Assembly (NCBI GenBank): GCA_051530055.1 | Contig: CM121341.1 | Span: forward strand, 7,130,001-7,194,000 | DNA from: Neoechinorhynchus agilis | Lineage: Eukaryota > Acanthocephala | Direction of reading: 5' to 3' | Length of the DNA: 64,000 nt | Position numbers and translations under genes: made by a program | In this document: one piece after another, positions 54,128-64,000 of the stretch | How positions within the stretch are numbered: position 1 is the stretch's first letter | Layout of the letters: every line of letters begins with the position of its first letter | The notes under the pieces: model-generated | What the model saw: the letters and a program-made list of their open reading frames with translations, nothing else | Told to the model about the DNA's origin: nothing | The model's database searches: none

Positions 54128-56339
54128 CCTGGAGAATGTTATAAAACAATCGCAAACAATAAGGTATCATCTTTAGCATCTGATTGGCTGCATAAAACGT
54201 CGGAATTGATAGAGCTCGAGACAAAACATGATCCAGATTGCCGTACTGGTTTGTGAATGTACCAGAGTTTCTTCTCTTCATAAACATCTCAGCGCTTCAC
54301 AAATAATGCTTTGTAGGTGCCAGGAGCATATATTGGATTACAACATTTTGGAGTAATGATATGTGTTTGTGTATATGGGCGGGCAAACTTCTAAGACCTT
54401 CGAATAATGACACTTTAATGGGAACATTTGTAGAAGAAATTCATAAAATCGAGCAAATTATTCTACCAATCTGGTGTTTAGTTTTTTACGTAGCCAATCA
54501 GAATTCTTTAAATATTCGAACAATAAATGCGCATTAATCTGTGTAGAGAATATTTATTGCGACAGCAAAAAGTAAGTTTGAAATTCAAAATCATTGCGGC
54601 GTATAAGAGATCCGTAGTTTTCGTTAAAATACAGTTGTTTTTCGGAAATTGATGTTTTTAAATCATGTTTCAATCAAAAGATGCTACAATTCGTGCTTTG
54701 GTTGAAAGAGGAATAGGATAGGGGTCGCGCGCGCGAACGTTTTTAAGGAAATTGCATTGTTTTTATTCTTGGAGGATGTTCGATTTGGATAAATTCTACA
54801 AGATTTAATAAACTCTGGGTTAATTTTTCAAAATTTTGTAAAATAGGATGACCAAACCGAAATCAGTAAAACATGAGCCTCGCTGTGCAACGGTGAACGC
54901 TATTTTCGTCATTTCGACCGTTACACCAGGACGACAGTTGAGTGATCCAGAGCGGTGGCGTGGATATTTTTCGAACTCGGTTTTTTTTTGAGAAAAAGAC
55001 CTTGAATAATTTCAATTTAGCTATTTGACCGTCAATTTTGTAAGGAGTTTTACTGTTTATTCGATAGGTCTTTTACGAAGATTTTCGATTTGTTTAATTG
55101 TTATTATTTTAGTCGCTTGTCGATCAGAAACTTTCCTCCTCGTCATGCTCATTTGAGTTTTTACATTTGGTTTTTATTCAAAAAAAGGTTTTTTCGTCGA
55201 TTTACAGATTGAAGGTTCAGTGTTGAGTTTGAGGTTAACTGAGCATTGATTAGTCCATCATCGGCAGAGAAAATCCTTTGGGTGATAGAGTTGGAGTTAT
55301 GACTATCATCGAAATGATTCGCCTTATCCCACGTGCCTAACCGACTAAAACCTTTTTAGATGACTGATGAAACAAGTCTCGATAAATTACGTTTTATCCG
55401 GCTGATCATGATTACCAAATCTCCAATTAATTTGTTATCAGTTAATTTTAATGAATTAAGCAAATATCAAAAGAAATATTCTTACTTAGCCTCAAAATTG
55501 TCTACCTTGGCACTAATGTTTAGAATTTTACTTCTAGATTCCTGTTCTTATGACCATTACGATGTGCAAATTCGGTGCTATGTTCGTAATCGTATTTTCT
55601 TCTACATCTACGGACAGCACTTTCTTGAACGCTTATTGGTTGCGATTTTACAATATAGCCGTCAATGCAGAAAACACGCAAATAATAGAGAATTGTGTTT
55701 CGAAATGTTTACTGGTTTTTTTGTGTGTAAATTTAACCCATAAAATAATCGACGTACGTCTGAAAACACTGAAAAACCCGTGATTGGAACTAAGAAAATA
55801 CTTTGTAGAGCAGGTTTTTTTGTCTAAAAACCCTATTGGGTGTTTAGAACATCTCTTATTCGGATTTTTCCTTTAGGCACACAGTTAACCGATATCTGAG
55901 ATCAGGGAAGTGATTGAATCACATCTAAACACCTAATTAATCTAACCGGCTTGCCAGAAGACATAAATAAATCCTATTATTGCACTGTCATATTTGATAG
56001 TCAGATTTAAAAAGAATTTGTGAATTTTTGGTTATACATTTTAATATTTGCAAGACACTTGAATCGCTTTTTAGCTGGAAAAAGTTCGTTTTGGAAAAGA
56101 ACTACGTTTTATGCCGATAAATAAAATTCATCATGCGAGGAGCATAAAGTGTAAAAAAATTTTTTGTTGAATATTCTGTGGTATGCAAATTCATTAGAAA
56201 GGATCGCAAACACGTTTAATTTATAGAAACTCAAAAAGTGTGTTTTCATATGTCAAAATTTCATCATTTCTTTGATGAAATCGTGAGATTGACCGAAAAT
56301 GCTTGGAGCTCAAATATAAACTGTTAATTTTTTACAATT
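54128..56339. other. FoxG upstream region with a weak membrane-protein exon
   Basis: 54910-54946 repeats the motif at 641-676. 55260-55330 is a 6099-family fragment. 55518-55783 (plus), after acceptor TTTACTTCTAG, is open with two hydrophobic helices (PVLMTITMCKFGAMFVIVFS; CVSKCLLVFLCVNLTHKIID) and could be the last exon of a seven-helix receptor; an upstream open frame starts at 55360. It is unproven. Confidence 0.35.
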
Positions 56340-56984
56340 TCATGGGCAGAACGGATTATTTACCCGGTCAATAATAAACTCAATTATTTCTTTAATCACC
56401 ATTTTGTCTGTTTGATTTTCTTCATATGCCAATATTGTGCTGGCCAATCTTTTGTCCTCATTTTCGATTGAATCCACGATTTCATCTAACGTAAATGCAA
56501 TCTTAAGCAACTCTATTTCTTCAGAATCTACACTTTTTCCATAGCACAGTGCGCTAAAAATATTAGATTGCTCATTTTTCGTACAAACAATTCCGTTTAT
56601 AATCTCTTTCATTTTTCCAAACGTACACAAAATGCTTTCATGCAATTTTATAGCAGTCCAATCAGCTCGCCGTAAAAGAGTATTAAGTTCAGAAAATTTA
56701 ACAACTTCTTTGTAATGCAAATTTACACTGTCAATAAGATCACAAACGAGCGATTGGCCGATCTGGAAATTACTATCGATTTGTTCTGTCGAATGTATTT
56801 TTATCACAATGTTTTGTCTTGATGATTTTTCGGAAACAAGTTCGAGTTTATAGTGGCCATTTAAAATTGCCAAGTATTTGAAATCACACGGAATAATTTC
56901 GCTACTCTGAGGCATTGTATTTTTTGGACGCAATATTCGCGACTTCATGGGACATTTAAATTTTCGTCGACACTTTTCGGCCAT
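56340..56984 (-). CDS. unrecognised 214-aa protein
   Basis: Long ORF with ATG and balanced composition: a basic N-terminus (MAEKCRRKFKCPMKSRILR), a central part with likely beta strands (YKLELVSEKSSRQNIVIKIH), then helices rich in acidic and Leu residues (EIELLKIAFTLDEIVDSI, KEIIEFIIDRVNNPF). There is no signal, membrane helix or known motif. Length and composition argue that it is a real gene; the family is unknown. It is transcribed in the same direction as the coiled-coil ORF at 57316, about 330 bp away. Confidence 0.7.
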   Translation of the reverse strand: MAEKCRRKFKCPMKSRILRPKNTMPQSSEIIPCDFKYLAILNGHYKLELVSEKSSRQNIVIKIHSTEQIDSNFQIGQSLVCDLIDSVNLHYKEVVKFSELNTLLRRADWTAIKLHESILCTFGKMKEIINGIVCTKNEQSNIFSALCYGKSVDSEEIELLKIAFTLDEIVDSIENEDKRLASTILAYEENQTDKMVIKEIIEFIIDRVNNPFCP

Positions 56985-57315
56985 TTTAAACTGTGATTAT
57001 GTAATTCGTGTCGAATTCTTTTGCCATAGAGATAACAGTACAAATTTCAATTGGATTTGCTACATTAAGTAGTTCTTTTTTTTGTTTCTCGAACAAAAAC
57101 GAAACTATAATTTTTATAAATTGGAAGACACAAACATTTCAAGCAAATGTACGCACTTGAAACCTTTTTTCAGGATTTATCTGTATTTTAAGACAAAAAA
57201 GATCTTTAAATTTATTGTTCGCCTCGTAATTTGTGTGTTCAACTAATAAAATTTAGATTTTTTCGAGCAAAATTACTGTCTATTGTTTTCATCTTTTCAT
57301 ACTACTCAAAAGTCT

Positions 57316-57603
57316 TTAAGCACTGTCAGATGAAAACGTTGACGCTTCTTCAGTTGATTGATTTGCTTTTGATAGTCTACGGATTTCCTTCAACAAAACT
57401 GATATGCGAATTCTATATTTCTCTTTTTCTTTGTCGCTTCGTTCAAGTGTTCTGATCAGCACTTCTATTCGCTCTCGAGTCAAATTAATGTTGGTTTGTA
57501 TTGTCGAAAGTTTCGAAATTAATTCGTCCAGCGCCTTCGCATCCATTCCTTCTGGGCTTTTTTGTCGAACGTATTCCTTCAGACGTTCAAGACGAAGTTT
57601 CAT
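57316..57603 (-). CDS. small coiled-coil protein
   Basis: 95 aa, strongly helical with heptad-like Leu/Ile spacing from residue 1 to ~80 (LERLKEYVRQKSPEG, LDELISKLSTIQTNINLT, RISVLLKEIRRLSKANQ), then a Ser/Glu-rich tail. The ATG directly follows an acceptor-like CTATCTTTAG, so an upstream non-coding or coding exon may exist. Small coiled coils of this type are often subunits of larger complexes; no specific family is recognised. Confidence 0.55.
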   Translation of the reverse strand: MKLRLERLKEYVRQKSPEGMDAKALDELISKLSTIQTNINLTRERIEVLIRTLERSDKEKEKYRIRISVLLKEIRRLSKANQSTEEASTFSSDSA

Positions 57604-58635
57604 CTAAAGATAGGAGACAAAATACTTTAAAACTATGTAGCCGTCTATTCAACGATTTTCTGCAATCCAAATATACTCAATATTCGAAGCTCTTGTTAGA
57701 AAACGTTAGCGATTCTCTCAAAATGAGTCGAGAAATTATACAAACAAAAGATTCTTCATCAAAAAAAGCTTTGAAATGCACATCGAACAACTGTCAGTCA
57801 TGAGAAATGCTTTTTACGATTCCCCTTTATTATTGAATTAATTTCGTGGTTTCAATGTGCAGAAAAATTGATTTTTTATCTAAATTAATTTTAAACTAAC
57901 AAAGACCAAAAAGCGTTATTCTCTTAACAATTTTGATCAGTGTAGTGTTTTTCCCTTCAGCTCACCATTGTGGAATCAAAATAGCACCTTTTGTGAATCT
58001 TCACTGGCTGGAGTGTTCGGCACGAAAAAACCTATAGCCAATAAAAATCGAATGCAAAATTTTAGTTGATCCAGAAAATTTTATCGGACAACCGCAGAAT
58101 AATTAGCGAACGTGCGAATAATTTTATGAGCCTCGATCAAAAGTTGCTTGCATTTCACAATATGTATTTTATTTGTTAAAAATAATGAGAAATTTATATA
58201 AGAAAGCATTGACAATGAACGGTGGATATCCAAACGAGTAACTTTGCAATTATCAACAACAAAATGAATCACAGGTTTAATTTGCTGCCGATGTTGACCA
58301 ATTTATTATAATCAATATAAATTTTATGCTGCCGACATAAAAAACGATGAACGTCGAGATTTTTTTTCATGACCGTAAAAACACATTAATTTCAAGCATC
58401 GAAGTTTCTAAACATAATTAAAAATCATACCGAGAAAATCCACAGGGATGGTAAATTTGGACTTGTGGTGAAACAATAAAATGATTTTTCACCACAAGTC
58501 ACAATTAAAAATGATGGTCGTCTTCACCAAAGATCTCCATCTCCGAATCCCTCCCTCTCCAGTCATCCGATGGTTCAGGAAGTCGCAGATCCTCCATTTC
58601 ATACTGGAAAAAACCCAGTATTTTGTGCACCAAAC
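57604..58635. other. intergenic with one coding-like segment and a hairpin
   Basis: 57607-57803 (plus) is open and helix-like (SRLFNDFLQSKYTQYSKLLL), possibly an exon divergent from the coiled-coil gene. 58460-58500 is a perfect 14-bp-arm hairpin (gacttgtggtgaaa/tttcaccacaagtc). The rest shows nothing. Confidence 0.4.
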
Positions 58636-60270
58636 GTTCAAAATTCGTACATTTAATGTTTTCGGCGCCGCTTTATGCGTTTCCGATTGATTTGAGTGTT
58701 CTTGGGCCACTGCTTACTTTTACAACCTTGATAAAGGCACGAGACTGTGCCGAAATAACGAATTTAATAAATTTCTTCTATTTTTTCGCCAATAACAAGC
58801 AATAAGTTTTTCAACATTTACAGCCTTGGATCGCTTTTTAAAATTGTGCTTTAAAATTTCATCTTCGGTTTTGATTTTTCAACTCAGCAGGATATTTGCG
58901 GACGGAAATAACACGGTAAACAATTCTGCTGTTCTTATGCTGTAAAGTCTTAATGTAAAGATTAGCCGATAAATGGTAGTTTGCTTCTTAGAAATGATCG
59001 GAAATCTTGTCAATAAGTGGAAAAAACGTTCAGAATTCGTACATTTAATGTTTTCGGCGCCGCTTTATGCGTTTCCGATTCATTTGAGTGTTCTTAGGCC
59101 TTTGCTTACTTTTACAACCTTGATAAAGGCACGAGACTGTGCCGAAATAACGAATTTAATAAATTTCTTCTATTTTTCGCCAATAACAAGCAATAAGTTT
59201 TTCAACATTTACAGCCTTGGATCGCTTTTTAAAATTGTGCTTTAAAATTTCATCTTCGGTTTTGATTTTTCAGCTCAGCAGGATATTTGCGGACGGAAAT
59301 AACACGGTAAACAATTCTGCTGTTCTTATGCTGTAAAGTCTTAATGTAAAGATTAGCCGATAAATGGTAGTTTGCTTCTTAGAAATGATCGGAAATCTTG
59401 TCAATAAGTGGAAAAAACGTTCAGAATTCGTACATTTAATGTTTTCGGCGCCGCTTTATGCGTTTCCGATTCATTTGAGTGTTCTTAGGCCTTTGCTTAC
59501 TTTTACAACCTTGATAAAGGCACGAGACTGTGCCGAAATAACGAATTTAATAAATTTCTTCTATTTTTCGCCAATAACAAGCAATAAGTTTTTCAACATT
59601 TACAGCCTTGGATCGCTTTTTAAAATTGTGCTTTAAAATTTCATCTTCGGTTTTGATTTTTCAGCTCAGCAGGATATTTGCGGACGGAAATAACACGGTA
59701 AACAATTCTGCTGTTCTTATGCTGTAAAGTCTTAATGTAAAGATTAGCCGATAAATGGTAGTTTGCTTCTTAGAAATGATCGGAAATCTTGTCAATAAGT
59801 GGAAAAAACGTTCAGAATTCGTACATTTAATGTTTTCGGCGCCGCTTTATGCGTTTCCGATTCATTTGAGTGTTCTTAGGCCTTTGCTTACTTTTACAAC
59901 CTTGATAAAGGCACGAGACTGTGCCGAAATAACGAATTTAATAAATTTCTTCTATTTTTTCGCCAATAACAAGCAATAAGTTTTTCAACATTTACAGCCT
60001 TGGATCGCTTTTTAAAATTGTGCTTTAAAATTTCATCTTCTGTTTTGATTTTTCAGCTCAGCAGGATATTTGCCGACGGAAATAACACGATAAACAATTC
60101 TGCTGTTCTTATGCTGTAAAGTCTTAATGTAAAGATTAGCCGATAAATGGTAGTTTGCTTCTTAGAAATGATCGGAAATCTTGTCAATAAGTGGAAAAAA
60201 CGTTCAGAATTCGTACATTTAATGTTTTCGGCGCCGCTTTATGCGTTTCCGATTCATTTGAGTGTTCTTA
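58636..60270. repeat. 391-bp tandem array derived partly from the EBP2 gene tail
   Basis: The anchor ttcgtacatttaatgttttc occurs at about 58646, 59035, 59426, 59817 and 60209, 391-392 bp apart and nearly identical. The last copy is the EBP2 3' end itself. Monomer parts ctttatgcgtttccgattca and caataagtttttcaacattt match the antisense of EBP2 codons; between them the monomers have ~95 extra bp with accttgataaaggcacgaga, the core of the palindromic family. Repeated ~90-codon plus ORFs are by-products. Confidence 0.93.
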
Positions 60271-61035
60271 GGCTTCTGTTTACCAATAAGTTTTTCAACA
60301 TTCGCACCTTTGGATCTCTTTTCAATTGCGCTTTTAAATTCCCTCTTTTGTTTCGATTTTTTCAGCTCAGCTTGAATTTGAATCTTCTTTCCAAACTTTC
60401 TTTGATGTCTCAGACGCCTGGCGTGCTCTCTTCGTTCGATTTCCTCTTGTTTCCCAATAAGCTTGCTCTTTATTTTTTTCATATGATCGTCGGACTTTAG
60501 CATTTCGGCGTAATAGTCCACGGGCCGCTTGTAGGGAATATGGAGCTTCTTGAATTTATCAATAGCAGCCATGGTTGCAACAGATGCCAATTTTTGACTA
60601 ATAAAAGAATTATAATCAAATTATACGAATAAAAACGAGCCTACATTTGGGCTTCTAACTTGAAATCGTCATTAAAAATCTCTGTGTGATTCGTTGAACT
60701 CTCCGGGTTTGCTTCTACGTCGTCGTCCACTTCGACAGTAACATCCACTCTTTCAATCCAAGGGAGATTCTCCGCTTGAAGTTGCTTCAATTTTGCTTTT
60801 AATCCAGCCTTTCAGAAAGACTATTCATCATTCAATCAAAGAATAAAAAACCTTATTATTGATCGATTTCCTTTGTGCTGCAAAGGGAACTTCAATATTG
60901 AGACCAGGTTTCAATCGACCAACCCTGAAAGCTTCTCTAACCTGTAAAAGAAATCAATAGTTTCATTATTGATTTTTTAAATCAAACCTCATTGTCCTCA
61001 TCGTCACTAGTTCCGGACGTATCATCATTGAACAT
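60219..61035 (-). CDS. EBNA1BP2: rRNA-processing protein EBP2 (EBNA1BP2)
   Basis: Four exons: 61035-60988, 60941-60852, 60808-60645 and 60597-60219, with GT-AG introns of 46, 43 and 47 nt in consistent phases, giving 226 aa. An acidic start is followed by REAFRVGRLKPGL, LPWIERVDVTVEVDDD, then KRPVDYYAEMLKSDDHM, KQEEIERREHARRLRHQRKF and GKKIQIQAELKKSKQKREF, the conserved EBP2 order. EBP2 is a nucleolar factor for 60S ribosome assembly and 27S rRNA processing. The protein is about 80 residues shorter than human EBP2; the usual basic tail after the conserved block is reduced to KRIKRRRKH. The 3' end merges into the 391-bp array, which copies this tail. The start is the first Met in frame after upstream stops and non-canonical sequence. 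Confidence 0.88.
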
Positions 61036-62493
61036 TTGATCTTCAAAAAGCGGAAATGCTCGGGACCAGTGTCGAAAATCTTGAAGAGAGACGAAAGAAT
61101 GTGTTGATCGTAAAAAATGTGTTTTTTTTGCGTTTTGAACACTTTTATCAGTAAATATAACTTTCGTCACTTATGGCTATCGCGTCTTTTGAAACCTTTC
61201 CAAATCTCAAATCCGTCGTCTTGAAAAGTTTCACGGAGAAGACTCAATTCCGTCGCTTCGGCGTGGCTTTGTCATCCTTGCGACATGCGAGCACTTCCAT
61301 GGGAAACTGTCTCCCTTGAGACTTTGTGCCCGAATCCTTACAGTTTCAGAAGCCGATGAAACTTTTAACTGTGTACGCGGCAACAATCTTCTTCTATAGA
61401 GGCAATGAAAAATTAAAGGAATTCTATTAAATCCGATTGTTTTCGGCAAAACGCAATCTTGTACGCCTTTATCACAATGTTGTAGACGTTCAAAAATCAG
61501 ATTTAATAAAAATACTTTAACTTTTCATTGCGACAAACAAACAATTGGAAAATTGTTGATCGCAATAACAACAAAGGGTGCAGCCAACTGTTTTTTATCG
61601 GAGAATCAGCGATTCAGAAAGGCGAATGCTGCATTTTCGAAACCATGGACGATAAAGATGTTTCTCCGTTCTCATTTCGGGACTTATGAGATTATTAAGA
61701 ATAATGCCGGCTTGAAGTGTTTCCGAAAATACCCAGTTAATTCCTTTTTTGTAAAGATCGACTGATTTTTACATTTGAAACCAGCTTTAAACTAGTGAAA
61801 ATTCATATCGTTTCCATTAGCGTAGAACTAATCTATAGAGTCTCATTTTCTTATATTTTCAACTTAAAGTACAACTGAAAAATCGTGTGTCGTATTAAAT
61901 TTAGACAAGCTTTCTACTTGGTGTTTGACGCTAATTACTAAAAGATTTTCTCTTTATAATTAAATGCGTTTGATTTCGTCAAAATCAGCGCTTTAACTAT
62001 GCGGGACAAAGTTTTCTGATTAAGACTTTATCGGTTGATCGATCGTCTTTAAAAATATATTCCTATAAAGAATTGCGATCTATTTTTGATGTGATAATAA
62101 TCACTTTGTTTCGGTGTTCGGTTCATCCCAGTTTTTCGCAATTTCACTCTGCTTAAATGCACGATTCAGTTGTGTTTCTGTATTTTGTTTGGATTGCAAC
62201 ATTCGCAAGGAAATCAGTCAGGAATCCTAATCGCGCTGTCCTAATTTAGCCCGATATTTCAGCTAGCTCAAGCAGTTTTTATACCGGACGCCGTTCATCG
62301 AATTCGGATTTAAGACATAATTCCGAATTTGGTGATTAGTGATCGTCGTGCACCATCTCAAACATAAGAGAAAATCGGTTATGTTTTATAATTCGCATCA
62401 GTGCTTAATTCTGATATTCTCAAAGGGTGTTTTGTACGTATTTCCATGGTAACAACTACTCTCGTCCATTCCAAATAAAAGAATAATGTTAAA
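61036..62493. other. intergenic with one palindromic-family fragment
   Basis: 61400-61485 carries ggaattctattaaatccgat and gcaatcttgtacgcctttat, a half of the dispersed palindromic family. The ORF at 61553-61765 (plus) is not supported. 62100-62490 is upstream of the kinase gene and shows no clear motif. Confidence 0.5.
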
Positions 62494-63517
62494 ATGGAAT
62501 TCCCCGAAGAAAACGACGAGGCTCCCATAGTTCCGAAACGAGGTCAAATACTGTGCAGACTTGGCGCCGGTTCGTATGGAACGGTTTACAAGTTACTCAA
62601 CACCGATACTGGAGAAATAAGAGCGCTGAAAACCGAATTTGTCCGAGATATAAAGCGAATCCAACTGAAAACTGAACACGAAGTCTACGAGGCAGTTGGG
62701 AATCGTTTTGGATTTGTTAAATGTTATAATGCAATTTTTGGCACAAAAGTAAGTTCAATTGAGCTGGACTACATGGGTCCAAGCGTGCATGACATTGCTG
62801 CTCTTCGTCGCACATTTGGATTCAACGAAAAGACCGTCTTGATGCTCGCATATCAGATGATCAATGCACTGGAATCCTTAAAGCACAGAGTTCAAATCTT
62901 TTAGTCTAGAATAAAGATTTGAGATCTCAATACACGAATGCCACTTTTTACACCGTGATGTAAAGCTAAGCAACTTCGTTCTTGGTCGTGGTGATCGTTC
63001 TCACATAGTTCATTTGATAGATTTCGGTCTGTCCAAACGATATAGAGATCGCGAAACTTTGAAACATATCGAGAATGGCACTTCATCGGGGCTTGTTGGG
63101 ACTCTTCGTTATATGTCTTTGAATGTGCATCGAAACAAAGAAACTGCCAGAAGAGATGATCTTGAGTCACTCGGATATGCGCTGGTTCATATGAGCAGAG
63201 GAAATCTTCCTTGGATGGGCATACGAGCTATCGACCGGAAGGATAGATATGAACGAGTCTTTGGAATGAAAAGGCGAACGAGTATAGAAACTCTTTGCTC
63301 GGGTAGCTGTTCCCCATTCTTATTACCATTTATGCGATACGTCCGAGAACTCGAGTTTGATGAACGTCCCGATTACCAGTACTTAAAGGACCTCGTTCTG
63401 TCGCGAATGATTGAGATGCGCTTTCGATTCGATTTTAACTATGATTGGCTAAGCGAGTATGCGAATTCTAAGAAATTTTGGAAGTTACAATTCTGGCAAA
63501 GACGAAAGTGTGGTTGA
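62494..63517 (+). CDS. casein kinase 1/TTBK-like protein kinase
   Basis: Exon 1 is 62494-62889 and exon 2 is 62924-63517, split by a putative 34-nt intron (GTTCAA ... TTTGAG), giving 329 aa. P-loop GAGSYGTV (24-31), Lys46 in ALKTE, HRDVKLSN with Asp144, and DFGLSKRYRD with Asp165. The activation segment GTLRYMSLNVHRNKETARRD and the DDLESLGYALVHMSRGNLPW block are CK1/TTBK signatures; the SIN/APE part is degenerate, as in that group. The intron is shorter than others here and contains caaatcttt/aaagatttg, a 9-bp inverted repeat; without it the frame is broken. About six residues more than expected lie before the HRD loop, so a small insertion is an alternative explanation. It is a Ser/Thr kinase; the substrate is unknown. 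Confidence 0.85.
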
Positions 63518-63786
63518 TAAGTGGTTTGGTTTCACCTGCTTCAATAAGAGTTTCTTTTTTTGACAAAGCCCGTGACCGGACAAACCAGCAAGCGAATAAA
63601 ACTTTAATTTTAAACGACATTTCTATCTGTACCCCAACAATTGGAAGCTTTTGAACTTAAACGCGGCTTGTAATGTGTAAACCGCGTCAACTTTTAGGTT
63701 TTTAAACGTTTTTTTCAAAACAATCCATGCACACCCATAATATTCGGAAAAAAACATCGAGCTGGATTTTCAGATTTGTAACCAAA

Positions 63787-64000
63787 ATGGAAAGGCGTCG
63801 AAGTAATCAAATTAGAGTTAGTCACAAAAACTCGTTCTCAAAATATGTGCGAATTGCAGAAAGCATTCTAAAATCAGGACATGTACAAGTTGAACTTTTG
63901 GCTATGGGCGGACCATCGATTTGTAGATGCATCCAATGTGCTAATGCATTGGCTGAAAAATTTGCCCTTGTTATTGATGGTTCAATTCAAACCGATACCG
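63787..64000 (+). CDS. Alba-domain RNA-binding protein, cut by the window end
   Basis: From ATG 63787 the frame is open to base 64000 (71 codons) with no stop, so the gene continues beyond. NQIRVSHKNSFSKYVRIAES, VELLAMGGPSICRCIQCANA and LAEKFALVIDGSIQTDT follow the Alba fold: a strand, a helix, then a strand with GxGxxI-like turn and a second helix. This resembles the small RNase P/MRP subunits Rpp20/POP7 and Rpp25, which bind RNA as a heterodimer. Which one cannot be decided from the part seen. Confidence 0.6.
   Translation, partial: MERRRSNQIRVSHKNSFSKYVRIAESILKSGHVQVELLAMGGPSICRCIQCANALAEKFALVIDGSIQTDT

Noticed and set aside
58973-60500. Four 74-117-codon plus-strand ORFs starting MVVCFLEMIGNLVNKWKKRS
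   Set aside because: They restart once per 391-bp monomer and run antisense to the EBP2-derived segment; no independent support.
1-64000. tRNA or rRNA genes
   Set aside because: No GGTTCGA-type B box with a matching cloverleaf and no rRNA-like segment was found by eye.
1-64000. Bacterial or mitochondrial origin of the window
   Set aside because: Spliceosomal introns, metazoan gene families and repeat structure show nuclear animal DNA.

Overview
This window is nuclear DNA from a small-genome animal. The genes are metazoan: a FoxG-type forkhead factor, a protocadherin-like protein, a furin/kexin-type convertase, RBM12, anoctamin-10, a CD39-type NTPDase, a BORCS8-like BORC subunit, EBP2, a p62-like PB1-ZZ protein, and a TTBK/CK1-like kinase. 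Most are single-exon or have introns of about 40-55 nt with GT-AG ends and CTAAC-like branch sites. The DNA is AT-rich. A compact ecdysozoan such as a mite is a reasonable guess, but the sequence does not prove it.

Layout. 1-6 kb: possible gene ends, a 168-bp tandem array, a small membrane-protein candidate, a duplicated foldback repeat and a PB1-ZZ gene. 6-14 kb: a 185-bp array, the anoctamin gene (intron carrying LINE and foldback relics, plus one in-frame TGA), a large hairpin, a 161-bp array and the NTPDase. 14-27 kb: a 185-bp array, a BORCS8-like gene, a three-finger zinc-finger gene, long non-coding stretches and a calmodulin-like gene. 27-39 kb: a foldback element, a ~180-bp array, the cadherin gene, a ~120-bp array and an uncertain multi-exon gene. 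39-50 kb: convertase, ankyrin-repeat gene, LINE reverse-transcriptase tail and RBM12. 50-58 kb: foldback elements, a ~250-bp array, the FoxG gene and two unrecognised small genes. 58-64 kb: a 391-bp array made partly from the tail of EBP2, EBP2 itself, the kinase, and the start of an Alba-domain gene cut by the window edge.

The genes do not form a pathway. Transcription regulators (FoxG, zinc finger), RNA and ribosome factors (RBM12, EBP2, Alba), membrane and secretory proteins (anoctamin, NTPDase, cadherin, convertase) and lysosome/autophagy factors (BORCS8, PB1-ZZ) are interspersed.

The most striking feature is the repeat landscape. At least nine tandem arrays or duplications (periods about 120-484 bp) lie mostly beside gene ends. 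Several families of palindromic foldback elements are scattered through the gaps. In the EBP2 array, gene tail and foldback element are combined into one satellite monomer.
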